Positions 15,714 through 24,020 of a DNA stretch of 56,254 bases are shown here, one piece after another. A program made the position numbers and the translations under genes. Location: positions 1-56,254 of IMG/VR virus record IMGVR_UViG_3300042945_000413; one strand, written 5' to 3'. Under the pieces are notes generated by a model, which saw only the letters and a program-made list of their open reading frames with translations, ran no database searches and was not told where the DNA came from. Every line of letters starts with the position of its first letter. Positions within the stretch are counted from its first letter, which is position 1. This stretch comes from a virus.

Positions 15714-16141
15714 GCACTAATATCTTTTAGTTGTGTTGCTATCCAATTAACATTTATTGTTGAAGTTGTTGCCTTACTGCTTACTGCATATATTGTTCCA
15801 CCCGTTTTATCTGAATTTATTACTGCGGATACCGATACATTACCAGTTGTTGATGTTAAAGCTTGTCCCATTGAAGCAACAAATCCAGTATCTGTGCCTG
15901 CAGTAAATGAGGGTGTAAATGTTACCGTTGTCGAAGCTGGTGTTGTTCCTTTTAATACTATTGAAGCCGATCCTTGATCGGTAATTGCCACTCTGCTTGT
16001 TCCGCTAGAGTCCTTTGTAGCATTTAAAAGAGTTGTGGATTTTGTGAAAACATTTGTTAAATTTAATTGTAATTGATTTAAATCATTTGGGTCAAATGGG
16101 GCACCCTCATTAAATGTTACAACGTTCCATTCTGCTGCCAT
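15710..16141 (-). CDS. Probable minor virion or tail-fibre protein
   Basis: 143 residues, low in Cys and charge and rich in Thr, Ser, Val and Ala, with a beta-strand pattern. The N-terminal NVVTFNEGAPFDPNDLNQLQ resembles the attachment ends of phage fibre proteins that begin with a short helix for trimer formation. Last gene of the small accessory operon. The assignment is by composition. Confidence 0.5.
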   Translation of the reverse strand: MAAEWNVVTFNEGAPFDPNDLNQLQLNLTNVFTKSTTLLNATKDSSGTSRVAITDQGSASIVLKGTTPASTTVTFTPSFTAGTDTGFVASMGQALTSTTGNVSVSAVINSDKTGGTIYAVSSKATTSTINVNWIATQLKDISA

Positions 16142-16545
16142 TATAAATTTTCTCCTAGTTCATGTGAATTTATTTCCGATTCGCTTACTTCTACAATATT
16201 AGACCTATTAAGTCCATATTTAGAAAATGAATCTGGGTTCACAATATGACGCTTTTTATTTTGCGATATTAAATACATTTTACCATCTGCAATGTTCTTA
16301 ATCAAAGCGCCATCTCTAAACCCTAATTTACCAGACTGTTTAATTAAAGATAAGGCAGACTCTGTAGCATTTACTGTAGTAAAAGACCAAGACTCCTCTG
16401 CTCTTTTAGATATCAACTTGTATCTTTTTCCGTCTTTAATCCAGTAAGTACCCTTGTCTGTTTTAACAGCAATTCCTGAAGGGAAATCAGTCGGAGAGGT
16501 TATTAAGATGCTCTGAGTATTCTTCTTTTGCTTGATCTTTAGCAT
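16141..16545 (-). CDS. Protein with repeated KDGKRY-type strands
   Basis: 134 residues from the ATG at 16545, which has AAGGA just upstream; the frame is open further up but that would overlap the gene before it fully out of frame. Repeated units such as GTYWIKDGKRYKLIS and GKMYLISQNKKRHIV suggest a propeller-like or repeat beta fold seen in some surface-associated phage proteins. It overlaps the coiled-coil gene by 59 bases. Function unknown. Confidence 0.6.
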   Translation of the reverse strand: MLKIKQKKNTQSILITSPTDFPSGIAVKTDKGTYWIKDGKRYKLISKRAEESWSFTTVNATESALSLIKQSGKLGFRDGALIKNIADGKMYLISQNKKRHIVNPDSFSKYGLNRSNIVEVSESEINSHELGENL

Positions 16546-16675
16546 TTTCCTTTTCCACAAGTTGTGTAATCTCTGCACGTAATATTGCAATTTGAGTTTC
16601 ATAATTTGATACCAATTCACCTATTCTTTGTTGCAACGCTGTAATGACTAAGCTTGCTTTATTCTCCTGGTTCAT
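16487..16675 (-). CDS. Small coiled-coil protein
   Basis: 62 residues, nearly all helix with regular leucine and isoleucine spacing (ASLVITALQQRIGELVSNYE and onward), then a charged tail. Probably a coiled coil that oligomerises. It overlaps both neighbours. Function unknown. Confidence 0.6.
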   Translation of the reverse strand: MNQENKASLVITALQQRIGELVSNYETQIAILRAEITQLVEKENAKDQAKEEYSEHLNNLSD

Positions 16676-16883
16676 TTGTTACCTTTTCTAATTCGCTTTG
16701 TAATGCTTGTTTTTTTGCAAATGCATTTTCTAGCTGTAATTCTAAAGCATCTACTGAGTCTTGATTAATTGGAGTCACTGCAGATTCTTGAATAATTAAC
16801 ATATTTATATTAAAAATATTACTTACAACACTTTTTAAATGTACATTAATAATATCAATTTTTTCTTGTTTTTCCAAATCCAT
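16659..16883 (-). CDS. Small helical protein
   Basis: 74 residues of predicted helix, with a coiled-coil-like second half (VDALELQLENAFAKKQALQS). It follows a TAATG junction. Together with the next gene it may form a complex. No family recognised. Confidence 0.6.
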   Translation of the reverse strand: MDLEKQEKIDIINVHLKSVVSNIFNINMLIIQESAVTPINQDSVDALELQLENAFAKKQALQSELEKVTNEPGE

Positions 16884-17158
16884 TAAATTACATCCTCAGT
16901 TCCTGTAATTGCTCCCCATTTTCCTAATGGGCAACTAGCATGTGGTAACTTTGCCTTTTCAGTCATAAAGCATCCACATTTTTTACAAGTTTTTGTTGCT
17001 TTAATTAATGATGGACAATTTAAACAATGATTTTCAAATCTATATTTAAATGTTTCATCATCTACTCTTCCAATTTTTGGATTTAATAAATCCCAAGGAC
17101 GAACTTTATCCCCAGCATTTTTTTCTTTCCATATTTGAAAAGGTGTTTTTTCTGACAT
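16883..17158 (-). CDS. Cysteine-rich zinc-binding protein (DUF6171-like)
   Basis: 91 residues. The order C-x2-C-P, C-x2-C-G-C-F and CPLGKWG near the C-terminus matches a small phage and bacterial family that I recall as DUF6171. Five or six cysteines suggest one or two zinc sites. In related phages it lies near tail genes. The function is not known. Confidence 0.6.
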   Translation of the reverse strand: MSEKTPFQIWKEKNAGDKVRPWDLLNPKIGRVDDETFKYRFENHCLNCPSLIKATKTCKKCGCFMTEKAKLPHASCPLGKWGAITGTEDVI

Positions 17159-17161
17159 TAT

Positions 17162-17434
17162 TTACTCCGTTGGTTCTATAATTGGTATTGGCTCTGGTTC
17201 TGGCTCTGGTTCTGGTACTGGTGAAAACTGATCTGTTTCTGAATTATATAAAGCGCCTACTGATACTACCCCACCTTCATCAGTGTATAGATTGCCAGTA
17301 ACATTTTTCATAATTGGATTACTTGTAAATATTGCACCCAATCTTTCGTCTGTATGCAAAATATCTACAACTTCACCATCAATAATAAATGCAATTTTTA
17401 CTGGCGGTAAATTTGGTTGGTTTGTTTCTGCCAT
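17162..17434 (-). CDS. Small protein with a Pro-Glu tail
   Basis: 90 residues. The core (KIAFIIDGEVVDILHTDERL, then NLYTDEGGVVSVGALYN) looks like a small beta domain. The tail is a run of Pro-Glu pairs, probably extended and disordered. First gene of the accessory operon, behind a good promoter. Probably virion-associated; function unknown. Confidence 0.6.
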   Translation of the reverse strand: MAETNQPNLPPVKIAFIIDGEVVDILHTDERLGAIFTSNPIMKNVTGNLYTDEGGVVSVGALYNSETDQFSPVPEPEPEPEPIPIIEPTE

Positions 17435-17452
17435 TATTCTCCTTTTTTATAT

Positions 17453-17481
17453 ATTATACATAATATATGTATATTTGTCTA
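17453..17481 (-). promoter_or_regulatory. Promoter for the accessory operon
   Basis: TAGACA, 17 bases, TATAAT on the minus strand, 19 bases before the ATG at 17434 with an AGGAGAA ribosome site between. Confidence 0.65.
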
Positions 17482-17487
17482 CAGCGG

Positions 17488-20094
17488 TTAGGCTGAGAAA
17501 TTGTCTAATTTAGTGCCTATATTTTCTGTAACTGGGATGCCCACTACACCTACTGCCGTTCCTTTTGTCTCAGTATTTGTGCTTGATGCCACATTAAACT
17601 CTGATCCGACCCAGCCAGTTGCATTTATTGAGTTACCAGTTGTTACTGCTGTAACTGTAGTAATATCTGGATATAAAGTACTATTAAATTCAGTTCCAGC
17701 TTGAGCAGCATATGTGCTTACAATAGCAGAAGATTTTAATGTTAATGTACCAGATGAATATGAGTATATATTTATATTAGCATTATAAGTATATTTATCT
17801 CCAGTAGTTTCCTCTACTTCTTTCCAAGATTTATTAACTACTGCCCCCAAATATTTTCTAGTTTTATAATTATTATATGTTAATGTTGTACTTGTTTTAG
17901 TTTTATATCTTGTTTGAATTTCTGCAATCCTTGTTTTATAATAGTTGCTTGTTGTAACAGTACAATCGGTACATCTTTCTCCTGGACCGCTGCCAGCACC
18001 TGGGCAACTTGATTGCCCTGTAGTATAATTTTCACAAAGATAAGAGCTTTGTGCAGTAGATAATGTGTAATAAGATACATAAGAGGTTGATGAGTATGAT
18101 ATACAGTCGGTACATCTTTGCCCTGGTCCACTGCCAGAAGCTGGAAGACTTGTTGGACATTGTCCACTTCCTGTAACTGGAACATCACATAAATATGTAG
18201 TTGTAGAGCTAGATACTGTATATGAATAAGTTGTAGTACTGACTGATTGTCTTACTGAATAAGAATATCTAATAGGCTGAACACATCTACATTGCCAGTT
18301 TCCAGTTGTACAATTATATCTAGCAAAACTTGTAGTTCCGCCAGGGCAAGAAGGACAAACTGGAGTAAGGGATGTTGATCTACATGAACCGTATGTTGTT
18401 CCTCCGCTTTCTGAACATGTTCCGCACCTATCCCCAGCAAGTGATCCAGTATCTGGGCAACTAGTTGAATTGCTAACTGAGCCAGTGCAAGGATATGTTG
18501 TATTTGTGCTTGGAGTACAGGAATCACTACATCTTTGTCCAGAACCAGTTGGATCTGGTCGGTAAGTCGGACAACTAGCAGAACCACTAACTGGTGTATC
18601 GCAAGGATATGTTGTTGTACCAGTACTAGCTCTTAAAGAATATGAATATGTATAAGATGTACTTGTGCGATTATCACACGCACTACATCTTTGTCCAGAA
18701 CCATTTGGATCTGGTCGGTAAGTAATATTATCACAACACCCTGCTCCGCTACATGAGGTATCATTGTTACATGCATATGTAGTAGTTAATGTATTACTTC
18801 TATAAGAATAAGCATAAGTGGTTGAAGGATTGCATGTACTGCATTGGTCTCCAATTGCAGTTCCACCTATATTTGCATCATCACAAGGACCATCATTATT
18901 ATATGCAGAGGGACATATTGCTACAGTTTCTTCATAACTTTGACACGCACACAACTGGTTTGGGCCTGTTGGATCTGGCCTTAGTAATTGCCCTGTACAA
19001 TCTGGTTGATTCATGGACCACTCTGATGCACATACATATTCATAAGATTCAGTACAGGATCCAGAACAAACTGTATTTTCTCCTCCAGGCATTGCAGAGC
19101 TCCAGTTTTCGTATTCTGGACATGGGTCTCCAGCATTTGTTACTCTAACATTATTAGTACACTCATAATTATATGAGCTAGATGTTGTAGTACATGCAGT
19201 ACATCTTTTACCGACATCGGAAATCATATACCCAGTACTTTGAGGGTTGCTTCCACCAGAAACATAAGTTACTGCATCGCACTCTTCTTCAGTACCAGTT
19301 TGATTACTTGTACATGTATAATCGGTTCCCTGCCCTAACTCGTATGAATATGTTGGGATTGCAGCCCACCAAGAATTTGCAGAAGAGGCCCATACTGCTA
19401 CGCCAAGTCCACCTCCAAATGTATCTACGGATACATTTTGGTTATTACTATTTATTGTTACTGTTTGTAATGGATAGCCTGATCCATTAGAGCTATTACT
19501 TGCTCTGCTTCCATCAACGCTCCATGAGCTTGTACTTCTAGATGGTCCACTATAAATATATCCGCCACTTGCTGTTCCTAGTCCACCTGCTACAGTTCTA
19601 TTAAAATTATCTTCGATCTGGCTAATGTTAGCCTCAATTGGAGGTGTGCTGTAATAATAATATGTTTCATTGTCTACCCCAAGAACTTCATCTATTGCAT
19701 AAAAATAATATGGGGGCTCTGTTGCATCTGACTGCAGTATCGTATATGGATTTGTAGCAGTTAGACCTCCTCCGCTAGGATCTACTGTTGATGCAGAAAC
19801 TTGTTCGGCAACTTCCGTTGTATAGAAAATTCTAGTAATTAATGAATTATAATTGCTATATGTTCCAGAGGATCTAGTTACTGTTGTTCCGACTCTACCA
19901 GTTCCAGTTAACGTAGGTTTAGTTATTTGTACTGGTTCGTCGCTACCGCCAAATGAACTTTTCCATAAAGTACTTGTAACCTTAACATAAATTTTATTTA
20001 CTGATTTCCATAACGTAGGAGTTACCTTAACATATACCTTGTTTACTGATTTCCATAAACTACTAGTAACTTTGACATAAGCTTTTGCTGACAT
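17488..20094 (-). CDS. Cysteine-rich tail fibre or adhesin
   Basis: 868 residues. It opens with three copies of a 15-residue unit (KVYVKVTPTLWKSVN and variants), then a beta domain. From about residue 260 to 760 it holds some 44 cysteines by my count, in repeats such as YPCDTPVSGSASCP followed by RPDPTGSGQRCSDSC, rich in Ser, Thr and Tyr. The C-terminal part is Thr/Val-rich. It follows other receptor-binding genes, so a host-binding fibre is likely. So many cysteines are unusual for a phage protein; metal binding or late disulphide formation could explain them. Confidence 0.65.
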   Translation of the reverse strand: MSAKAYVKVTSSLWKSVNKVYVKVTPTLWKSVNKIYVKVTSTLWKSSFGGSDEPVQITKPTLTGTGRVGTTVTRSSGTYSNYNSLITRIFYTTEVAEQVSASTVDPSGGGLTATNPYTILQSDATEPPYYFYAIDEVLGVDNETYYYYSTPPIEANISQIEDNFNRTVAGGLGTASGGYIYSGPSRSTSSWSVDGSRASNSSNGSGYPLQTVTINSNNQNVSVDTFGGGLGVAVWASSANSWWAAIPTYSYELGQGTDYTCTSNQTGTEEECDAVTYVSGGSNPQSTGYMISDVGKRCTACTTTSSSYNYECTNNVRVTNAGDPCPEYENWSSAMPGGENTVCSGSCTESYEYVCASEWSMNQPDCTGQLLRPDPTGPNQLCACQSYEETVAICPSAYNNDGPCDDANIGGTAIGDQCSTCNPSTTYAYSYRSNTLTTTYACNNDTSCSGAGCCDNITYRPDPNGSGQRCSACDNRTSTSYTYSYSLRASTGTTTYPCDTPVSGSASCPTYRPDPTGSGQRCSDSCTPSTNTTYPCTGSVSNSTSCPDTGSLAGDRCGTCSESGGTTYGSCRSTSLTPVCPSCPGGTTSFARYNCTTGNWQCRCVQPIRYSYSVRQSVSTTTYSYTVSSSTTTYLCDVPVTGSGQCPTSLPASGSGPGQRCTDCISYSSTSYVSYYTLSTAQSSYLCENYTTGQSSCPGAGSGPGERCTDCTVTTSNYYKTRIAEIQTRYKTKTSTTLTYNNYKTRKYLGAVVNKSWKEVEETTGDKYTYNANINIYSYSSGTLTLKSSAIVSTYAAQAGTEFNSTLYPDITTVTAVTTGNSINATGWVGSEFNVASSTNTETKGTAVGVVGIPVTENIGTKLDNFSA

Positions 20095-22058
20095 TAGACC
20101 CAGCTAACCCATAGATCTCCAACAACCCCTGTTGCTGCGGTAGGGGCCTGCGTCCTAGTTCCGTAGTAAACTCCAAGGCCTCTTTTTAACATATTATTAT
20201 TATACGGATCAGTAACTACCATTCTTTGTCTTGCGGCAGCACCATATCCCGCACTGGCAGGATAAGCGGGATTTGCATAATCTGTAATACTTGTACTTGG
20301 CAAACCACTACTTCCATTTAATAAACTTGATGTTGCCGTTACAGCATTTCCTAACGTAGGAATATTATATATCTTTAAACCACCTGTACTTAATTCTATT
20401 TGTGATCCACCTGAATATCCACTAGATTCAGAACCACCTTCTTCTCCGCTAGTAATATCTGCTGGTACGGCTCCTGAATATAATGTTATTACTCCAGTAG
20501 CATTTATAGATTCAATTTTTGTATTTGAATCTCCAATTCTAAATTTTGTAGTATTCCATACATTGTCAGTGCTTCCTTCTACTAATGTAAAAGAAGATCC
20601 AGTAATTGTTGAACCAGTTATATTTCCAGACATAGATAAATGTGAGTCTCCAGTTCCAGGAGATGCTGTTAATGTAAATTTACCAGTTGGAGATCCGCCA
20701 TTATAATGAGAGATGGAAGAGGGGGTTAATCTAAAATGATACCCAGAACTACTTCCTAAAAATATATTTGGATCTGTTCCGCTATTTATTTTTAAAGTTC
20801 CTGTAGAGTTTTGTAGATAAGACTCTCCTAAATTCCATCCACCAATATCTCCATATGTTGCTGTAATATATCCGCTATTAGATACACGAAATGGAGCGCT
20901 TAAATAGCTAGCATTTCCTAACCAGATTCCAGTTGCTGGCACGGCTTTAAATATTGTGTTGCCTGATCCTATTTCTAAATCTCCAGTAAATGTTCCAGAT
21001 CCTTTTATTGCAAGTGTCCCAGTAGTTCCAGATGTTAAATATTCTAATAATTTTGTAGTTCCGTCTGTTCCATAAATAATAAATGGGGAAGAGCTTCCAG
21101 ATATAACAACTCTTTGTCCGCTACTAACTCCTGCTGTAATTGAATTATCTGCAGTTAATGTACCCGTGCTTATTTCGCTTGCTGGTAGCTTAGATACAGT
21201 TATTGGATTTCCATCTGCAGAAACTGGTTGTCCATTTGCAACCCCACTAGCATTTATTGTATCTATTTTAATATAGTATGGAACTCCATACTGTAGCGTT
21301 GCGCCAGTTGATTTATTAATAATAGTTCCAACACCTATTGAAATTTTATTTGAGCCATTAGCAAAATTTAATGTATGAACCCAGTTATCGTTACTTGGTG
21401 TAAAGTTAGATGCTGTTCCTATAAATACTTTTGCTCCAGCAAAACTACCTTTAGTAAAATCTACTGGGTCGCCATTTGTATCTAAACTTTTACCGCTCCA
21501 TTCAACAATAACAGAGGCTAGTCCTGCAGTTACTATTGGTGTGTCTGGATCTTCTGGAGATAAAACAATTTCTCCAACTGCTGGAACCAATATTGACCTT
21601 GGTAAACTTACTGCAGATCTACTTCCATAATTTGATATAGCATATAATGCTACTGCATACTCTCCTGCTGGTGCTGCAATTGTTTGTGTGCCTGCAGCTT
21701 TAAAACTTCCTGCTGGCTTTGTTCCATCGAATGGAGAACCATCAATATATATATCAATTCTATCTATATTTGTAATTGCTCTGCCAGCTGCATCATTTCC
21801 GTTCCAAGTTATTTTAATTAAACCTGGCTCTGCAGTTACACTGCCGACTGGTAGGTCTGGGGTTCCTGGAAGAGTTTCTCCTGGAGTAGTTAAAACTTTT
21901 GATGCGGACCATAATCCAAATGTTCCATCTTTATATTTCCATCTAAGCTGAATTGGGTAGTTTGTATTTAATTCAAGATCTGTAATAGTTACGACAAAAT
22001 AATTACCGTTTTCTACCGCAACTGAGGTGTCTTTTAATAAATCTTGATATGCTGCCAT
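20094..22058 (-). CDS. Receptor-binding tail protein with Fn3-like domains
   Basis: 654 residues. The first half has two or three fibronectin type III-like stretches (ITWNGNDAAGRAITNIDRID, YAVALYAISNYGSRS, VIVEWSG). The second half is Gly/Ser/Thr-rich with repeated short strands typical of phage fibre shafts (GTLAIKGSGTFTGDLEIGSG) and ends with a GDLWVSWV tail. It probably lies at the tail tip and contacts the host. Confidence 0.7.
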   Translation of the reverse strand: MAAYQDLLKDTSVAVENGNYFVVTITDLELNTNYPIQLRWKYKDGTFGLWSASKVLTTPGETLPGTPDLPVGSVTAEPGLIKITWNGNDAAGRAITNIDRIDIYIDGSPFDGTKPAGSFKAAGTQTIAAPAGEYAVALYAISNYGSRSAVSLPRSILVPAVGEIVLSPEDPDTPIVTAGLASVIVEWSGKSLDTNGDPVDFTKGSFAGAKVFIGTASNFTPSNDNWVHTLNFANGSNKISIGVGTIINKSTGATLQYGVPYYIKIDTINASGVANGQPVSADGNPITVSKLPASEISTGTLTADNSITAGVSSGQRVVISGSSSPFIIYGTDGTTKLLEYLTSGTTGTLAIKGSGTFTGDLEIGSGNTIFKAVPATGIWLGNASYLSAPFRVSNSGYITATYGDIGGWNLGESYLQNSTGTLKINSGTDPNIFLGSSSGYHFRLTPSSISHYNGGSPTGKFTLTASPGTGDSHLSMSGNITGSTITGSSFTLVEGSTDNVWNTTKFRIGDSNTKIESINATGVITLYSGAVPADITSGEEGGSESSGYSGGSQIELSTGGLKIYNIPTLGNAVTATSSLLNGSSGLPSTSITDYANPAYPASAGYGAAARQRMVVTDPYNNNMLKRGLGVYYGTRTQAPTAATGVVGDLWVSWV

Positions 22059-22059
22059 T

Positions 22060-23187
22060 TTAGTTCCAGTCTAGGTCTAGTTTATATTCTATATCTAAGG
22101 ATCTACCAGCAATTTTTTTAATTCCATAAAAAGATCCACTACCAGATACTGTTGCAGTGTTATTTTTTGAAAGAGTTACTGTATTATTTAATATATCTGA
22201 AACCAATGCGCCAGACGCTATTCCAGTTCCAGAAACTGATTGCCCTACAAATAAATTATTTATTGATCCAACCGTTATAGTATTTTGTCCAGATGTTCCA
22301 GATATTGATGTTGAATTAATAACAACAGATCTGCTAATTAATCCAAAGAATGGATCAAAAGTATCTTCATCGTTAATTCTTAATCCATCAAAACCAACAT
22401 ATGTAGTGGAACTTCCAGATGGGGTTATTGTAATTCCAATTTTATTAATAGATGATTTGTCTGGTGCCGACACGCTTGCTCCAGCAAAAATTAAAGACAT
22501 TGGGATGTCGCTTGTAATAGTATGTCCTAAGCTAGATGGTGCGCTTATTTGATACTGAAAATACTGAGTAGGAGAACTATAAAGTCTAATCTTAATAGAA
22601 CTTAAATTTGCATCTAATTTGTTGTATGCTAATCTTAAAGTATCATTTGCACTATACCCAGATAAATCAATTGGTGAAATGTTATAAAAATATTCATTTG
22701 ATGCTGATCCGTCTGACTGCATTACTACTAAGTTATTTCCTATTCTTGGATTGTCAGTAGAAAAATCTGCTTTAAATAAATCCTCGTCAGTCCAATCTAA
22801 ATAGCTAGAAAAATCTGTTAAAAATTTACTATCAAAATTATTTATAGAAGAACGAGTTGATGGATATAAACCTATTTCATTAATATGTCCCTCTACATCT
22901 TGTGGTATAGATGTTTTAAAAATTGCAGAATATGTAGATGCTCCTTCTACTGTCTGTATGTCAGATGATCCAAAAAATACTGGTACTCTGTAGAATTCAA
23001 ATCCAAGTTTGGTGTCATTTTCTGTGGCAGATATGTAATCAATTCCTACCGCTATATCTTTTTTTAAATTAGAGACATTACCAGCAATTGTATTTGTTAA
23101 AAATCTTTTACCAAATTTTGTAATAACGTTTGAAGAACGGGCAATTTCTTTTCCGTCTTGATAGTATATATATGTTCCTTTAATCAT
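22060..23187 (-). CDS. Minor tail protein
   Basis: 375 residues with a jelly-roll-like strand pattern. GTYIYYQDGKEIARSSNVIT at the start and FGKRFLTNTIAG resemble tail-tip proteins of siphoviruses. TITVGSINNLFVGQSVSGTG is a typical fibre-shaft segment. Named by composition and position, not by a motif. Confidence 0.6.
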   Translation of the reverse strand: MIKGTYIYYQDGKEIARSSNVITKFGKRFLTNTIAGNVSNLKKDIAVGIDYISATENDTKLGFEFYRVPVFFGSSDIQTVEGASTYSAIFKTSIPQDVEGHINEIGLYPSTRSSINNFDSKFLTDFSSYLDWTDEDLFKADFSTDNPRIGNNLVVMQSDGSASNEYFYNISPIDLSGYSANDTLRLAYNKLDANLSSIKIRLYSSPTQYFQYQISAPSSLGHTITSDIPMSLIFAGASVSAPDKSSINKIGITITPSGSSTTYVGFDGLRINDEDTFDPFFGLISRSVVINSTSISGTSGQNTITVGSINNLFVGQSVSGTGIASGALVSDILNNTVTLSKNNTATVSGSGSFYGIKKIAGRSLDIEYKLDLDWN

Positions 23188-23194
23188 TTTTCTC

Positions 23195-23995
23195 CTAAAT
23201 TGGTGTGGAATATGCAGAGGAATATTCCGTTCCGTTTGTTCCTGTTACTACAGCTTTTACTCTGAGCCATCTAGATGAAGATGTTGCTAATGTGTCTCCG
23301 TCTCGTGAGTCTACCCTATAAGTTTTTATAACATTGCTACTTCCAATATTATTTGAATTTGTTGTAGAGTAAGTTTTTGATCCACTGTTTAAAGCAGTGG
23401 CGGATGATCCACTTGATGAACTTATTATCCAATCATATCTTACACTTGAATATGATCCAAGTCCAGAAACATTGTCCCATCCCCAAGAAATTCTTGTCCC
23501 ATCTCTTTTAAAGTATACAGAAGGCACACTGGGGGTTGGAGTAACAAATGGAACAGATAAAGATGATTTGCTTGCAACTTGAACAATTGTAGTAGGATTT
23601 GATATTCTAACATCTACCCCATCTACATTAATTTTATTTTGACTTGAATTTCTAATTCTAATTATAGCTCTAACTTTTTGTAATTTTGTTGTAGTGTCAT
23701 AATATGGCTCATAAGTTACACTTTCTATATCTGTTAATTCTGGAATGTCTAATAAATCTTCTAAATCTGGGGAATCTACTAAAGTATTTCCATCTTCATT
23801 TACATATAATCCACTGGCAGATCCTGCCGAATATAAACTTGCAGTTAAATATTTAGAATAGTCTATGCTACTTCCTTTTAAAATTAAATATGTGCCTGGA
23901 AACGCAAGCACCGTTTCTGGACTATCTTCGGTTAAAACAAAAACTTGGCCTCTATTAAGGTCATTTATACTTAATCTTTTATTTGGAGTATTCAT
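23195..23995 (-). CDS. Minor tail protein
   Basis: 266 residues. The C-terminal 110 residues look like a fibronectin type III domain (VYFKRDGTRISWGWDNVSGL to RWLRVKAVVTG). A promoter-like extended -10 box ends 8 bases before its ATG. Part of the tail-tip gene set. Confidence 0.6.
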   Translation of the reverse strand: MNTPNKRLSINDLNRGQVFVLTEDSPETVLAFPGTYLILKGSSIDYSKYLTASLYSAGSASGLYVNEDGNTLVDSPDLEDLLDIPELTDIESVTYEPYYDTTTKLQKVRAIIRIRNSSQNKINVDGVDVRISNPTTIVQVASKSSLSVPFVTPTPSVPSVYFKRDGTRISWGWDNVSGLGSYSSVRYDWIISSSSGSSATALNSGSKTYSTTNSNNIGSSNVIKTYRVDSRDGDTLATSSSRWLRVKAVVTGTNGTEYSSAYSTPI

Positions 23996-24003
23996 ATATT
24001 TTT

Positions 24004-24013
24004 ATTATACCAT
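24004..24013 (-). promoter_or_regulatory. Extended -10 motif close to a start codon
   Basis: ATGGTATAAT on the minus strand, with the box ending 8 bases before the ATG at 23995. This suggests a nearly leaderless transcript for the tail-tip genes downstream. Confidence 0.4.
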
Positions 24014-24020
24014 TTTAAAA

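Noticed and set aside
18789-19490. Plus-strand frames rich in His, Leu and Tyr opposite the Cys-rich adhesin
   Set aside because: The unusual composition comes from reading a Ser/Thr/Tyr/Cys-rich gene backwards.
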